NCBI GenBank assembly: GCA_045123075.1
Contig: JBGVIJ010000019.1
Location: 1 to 37,245, forward strand
Length of the DNA: 37,245 nt
Origin: JAHHUH01 sp045123075
Lineage (GTDB): Bacteria; Bacillota; Negativicutes; Acidaminococcales; Acidaminococcaceae
Direction: 5' to 3'
Positions 34,816 to 37,245 of this stretch are shown here, one piece after another. The notes beneath the pieces were generated by a model that saw nothing but the letters and a program-made list of their open reading frames with translations, had not been told where the DNA came from and ran no database searches. Made by a program: the position numbers and the translations under genes. Within the stretch, counting starts at the first letter, position 1. Every line of letters begins with the position of its first letter.

Positions 34816-37080
34816 ATGGCGGCACCCAAACAAGAGAAATTAGAAATTACAATTAAAGATATTTGGGATAAGAAAATCTTATTACCTGATTTTCAAAGAA
34901 AATTCATTTGGACAGAAGAAGAAATGCAACGTAATTTAGTTGCATCTGTATTGGCTAAAATGCCAGTAGGAAGTATATTGTTACTGAAGTCTGCTAATGC
35001 AGATGAATATTCATGTAAGTTGTTAGGAGCAAGAGCTCCTTTGAATCAAAATGAATTACCGGATGGAGAAGTTAATTTTTTGTTGGATGGACAACAAAGA
35101 ATGACAGTGTTAACCAATGTTTTCTCTGATGTTGTTTTTCAATCTAATAAACAAGTTAGTAATTTAGTATCACCAAGTGCACTTAAAAGGAGATTTTTCT
35201 TATTATTACCGAAATTAGATAATAATGATGAGGATTTGTATGGTCTTAAAAAGCTAATATTTCCTATGGAGTCAGCGAATGCAGAAGAACCAGAATTTTT
35301 AACTTCTGATGTATTACCATATGTAAAAGTAATAAGTTTCAACGTAAGTACAGACTATGGTAAAAGCTATTATCCATACAATACAAGCAGTACCAGAAAT
35401 ACTGATTTGAAAGATTTTTGTGTTGGAAATGACACAAATTGGTATTATATACCGTTATTTTTGTTAGTTCCAGTTGCTAGTACACATAGGAATATTTCAT
35501 TACTTGGGGATATAATTGAAGAAATTTCTAAATCTACGGTAGATGCGCATGTGACATCTTTCGGGGATAAGATTAGTGTCATGACTAAAGAAGAGAAAGA
35601 AGATTATATTAGAAAAAATATATCTTTAGAATCATACGAGTATCACTTTAATGATGGGATAAGTGATGAAACTAATGAAGAAATAATAGAAAAATTTAAA
35701 GTAGCCTTATCTGAACAGGCTGCACATTGGAAAACACAAATGAAAGAATATCTGTCTTCTTGTGTTAATGATATTAGTCTAGGTCAAATAATACTTGAAA
35801 AGTCACAAAGGGCTAGGGCAATTGATGTTTATGAAAATTTAAATCGTGGTGGAGTAAGTTTGGATATATTTGATTTAGTTAGTGCTAGAGTAGGTCAGGT
35901 TTCAACAGAGTCGCTCAGCGCTAGAGTAAAATGTTGTATTCAAAATGGTTCTAGTTACACGAATATAAATGATATCTTTGCATCGGCAGTTGTGGCAAGT
36001 GATTTCATAAAGATTAATACTAATAATGAATATCACGCATCTGAAAAATTGGGTTGCTATGATGAAAATAATGACAATATTAGTGGTCATTATTTGAATG
36101 CTTTTTTGAATGTATTAACATTACTTAGTTTTATGCCTAATTTGACTAGGGAAGAATATACTTTGGATTTAATAAAAAAACCTAAAAAATTAGCTCTAAC
36201 AGCACACCAAATTGATGGTAATTGTGAGTTGGCTTGTAAAGCTATAGATAGAGCATGTTTTTTCTTGCAAAGTAGGTGTGGGATTAGAAAAATAAGTGAA
36301 GTTAATTATGTGCTTATGATAACTGTTATAGCATATGTGTTGAGTGATGATAGATGTTTTAATGGTTCAAAAAACAAACAGATTTTTAATCTGTTAGAAG
36401 CATGGTATTGGAGTAGTATTTTTGCTGGACATTATAACAGTGACCAAAATCAGGTGATGATACAAGATTTAAATCACTTAGTACAAAATGTTTTAGATAT
36501 TTTAGCTAATAACAATACAGATATTACTTGGGTACAAAATCTAAAAGATGATATATTTAAGATCAAAGGTTTCTCTGATAAGGATATGCTGATGCTGAAA
36601 GATGTTTCGAATAACGGTATTCCCAAAACAATACTTAGCAATGCTATATGTCAATATTACTTGAGTAAAGGTTATGTGGATTTAGTTAAAATAGGTAATG
36701 ATGAAACAATGCTGACTGTATTTTCTTATGTAGCAGATGATTTAGAAATGCATCATGTGATACCACTAGGTTCGGCAAATACTATTGGCACTTCCTCTAA
36801 AACTTTACGTAGTGATAAAAAGCATTTTTTGAATTCACCTTTAAATTACCTGTATATAACAGGAGCCACTAATAATTATATTTCAAGTAAATCATTGGCT
36901 GAATATGCACAGTTAATACCTGTCAGCGCTAGGTTAAGTAATGTTGGGTTTGTAACTACAAATATTACAAGTAATTCAACAGACAATGAACGTAAAGAGG
37001 CATTAGAACAAAGATTTGAAGTAGTTAATAGTAATGTTCAACAGTATGTTAGTGGTTTACTATACTCACTTAGTGTGTAA
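34816..37080 (+). CDS. DUF262/DUF1524 HNH nuclease, SspE-like phosphorothioate-sensing restriction protein
   Basis: The 754-residue protein has the GmrSD/SspE layout. The N-terminal DUF262 domain has LPDFQRKFIW (23-32) and DGQQR (91-95), the NTP-binding/hydrolysing motif. The C-terminal HNH (DUF1524-like) region has HHVIPLG (H646, H647) and N673/N677 before a long basic tail. In the Ssp system SspE senses phosphorothioated DNA and cuts or nicks phage DNA; the close position after the ssp-like operon supports that role. ATG 34816 is chosen because AGAAGG lies about 8 bp upstream; a GTG at 34807 is in frame but overlaps that site. A type IV restriction GmrSD relative is the alternative. Confidence 0.88.
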   Translation: MAAPKQEKLEITIKDIWDKKILLPDFQRKFIWTEEEMQRNLVASVLAKMPVGSILLLKSANADEYSCKLLGARAPLNQNELPDGEVNFLLDGQQRMTVLTNVFSDVVFQSNKQVSNLVSPSALKRRFFLLLPKLDNNDEDLYGLKKLIFPMESANAEEPEFLTSDVLPYVKVISFNVSTDYGKSYYPYNTSSTRNTDLKDFCVGNDTNWYYIPLFLLVPVASTHRNISLLGDIIEEISKSTVDAHVTSFGDKISVMTKEEKEDYIRKNISLESYEYHFNDGISDETNEEIIEKFKVALSEQAAHWKTQMKEYLSSCVNDISLGQIILEKSQRARAIDVYENLNRGGVSLDIFDLVSARVGQVSTESLSARVKCCIQNGSSYTNINDIFASAVVASDFIKINTNNEYHASEKLGCYDENNDNISGHYLNAFLNVLTLLSFMPNLTREEYTLDLIKKPKKLALTAHQIDGNCELACKAIDRACFFLQSRCGIRKISEVNYVLMITVIAYVLSDDRCFNGSKNKQIFNLLEAWYWSSIFAGHYNSDQNQVMIQDLNHLVQNVLDILANNNTDITWVQNLKDDIFKIKGFSDKDMLMLKDVSNNGIPKTILSNAICQYYLSKGYVDLVKIGNDETMLTVFSYVADDLEMHHVIPLGSANTIGTSSKTLRSDKKHFLNSPLNYLYITGATNNYISSKSLAEYAQLIPVSARLSNVGFVTTNITSNSTDNERKEALEQRFEVVNSNVQQYVSGLLYSLSV

Positions 37081-37109
37081 ACAGTATAAAAGTTATTTGT
37101 ATAAAGGGT

Positions 37110-37222
37110 GTCTGTCATAATTTGAGCCCACCGCTATGTCAAGTTTGGGGCTGGCGCTATACCGTTTTGGGGTTTAGCTATGTCAAAATTTAAGCCTAGT
37201 GCTATACCATTTTGGGGTTGGG
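37110..37222. repeat. Array of five ~22-bp tandem degenerate repeats
   Basis: Repeats begin near 37110, 37133, 37155, 37176 and 37201. They share a GCTAT-(gtCAa or aCCgt)-TTTgGGG core, with the first copy more diverged. Spacing is about 21-25 bp with no unique spacers, so this is not CRISPR. The layout matches the multiple terminal repeats of IS21-family ends. Confidence 0.7.
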
Positions 37223-37245
37223 CATTATAAAGATGAATGGTCAAG
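37110..37245. mobile_element. Left end of an IS21-like insertion sequence (runs off window)
   Basis: A terminal TGTCTGTCATAATTTGAGCC-like end followed by internal terminal repeats is characteristic of IS21-family elements. An ATG at 37233 might open a short frame, but too little is visible to say. It starts about 30 bp after the SspE-like stop. No transposase sequence is in the window, so the call rests on the repeats alone. Confidence 0.5.

Noticed and set aside
457..36090. Many open frames of 60-230 codons antisense or out of frame to the long genes.
   Set aside because: They lie wholly inside well-supported genes, have no ribosome-binding sites and show only low-complexity shadows of the real codon pattern.
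37110..37222. Possible CRISPR array at the right end.
   Set aside because: The repeats are degenerate and abut one another without spacers of constant unique sequence; they fit insertion-sequence terminal repeats better.

Overview
The window looks like chromosome from a low-GC bacterium, probably a diderm Firmicute of the Negativicutes type. Three things suggest this: type IV pilus motor ATPases sit beside ordinary Firmicute housekeeping genes; UPF0735/hom/thrB and the phosphatidylethanolamine genes psd/pssA are present; and the promoters are TTGACA/TATAAT or extended -10 type with GGAGG ribosome-binding sites. The assignment is inferred from gene content and spacing, not from a marker gene.

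Core part (1 to about 20,570). All genes lie on the + strand. In order: the 3' end of a PilB/GspE-type ATPase and pilT; a DUF512 radical-SAM/PDZ gene, cobO-like, der and plsY; a UPF0735 ACT-domain gene, hom and thrB; tRNA-Pro(GGG) with a consensus promoter and its own terminator; a zinc-ribbon hypothetical gene, prfC, a DcuS/CitA-like two-component pair and a WecG/TagA glycosyltransferase; psd and pssA; and a SAM by-product operon (mtnP, mtnA, ahcY) followed by a small unknown gene, a DEDD exonuclease and a cyclase-family hydrolase. Intrinsic terminators separate most of these units.

Accessory part (about 20,570 to 37,245). The DNA becomes visibly richer in A+T and in AGA arginine codons. It opens with a serine recombinase and a convergent HNH nuclease gene. 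A long, tightly packed + strand operon follows: a PAPS-reductase/PP-loop protein with zinc ribbons and a ferredoxin domain (SspD-like), a DUF4007 protein (SspB-like), a 1204-residue P-loop ATPase (SspC-like), a cysteine desulfurase (SspA-like), a PLD-nuclease/SF2 helicase fusion, a 56-residue protein, a DndD/SMC-like ATPase, a 176-residue unknown protein, and a DUF262/HNH protein (SspE-like). About 30 bp after the last stop, a set of tandem terminal repeats begins that resembles the end of an IS21-family insertion sequence, and it runs off the window.

Interpretation. The island is best read as a DNA phosphorothioation defence system of the Ssp class. The desulfurase supplies sulfur, the PAPS-reductase-like protein activates the DNA backbone, and the DUF4007 protein and large ATPase act on DNA. 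Two restriction arms appear to be coupled to this one modification arm: a helicase/SMC module (comparable to SspFGH) and an SspE-type DUF262/HNH nuclease. The gene order (D-B-C-A rather than A-B-C-D), the extra domains on the PAPS-reductase protein, the PLD domain on the helicase and the two small unknown proteins make it worth closer study.
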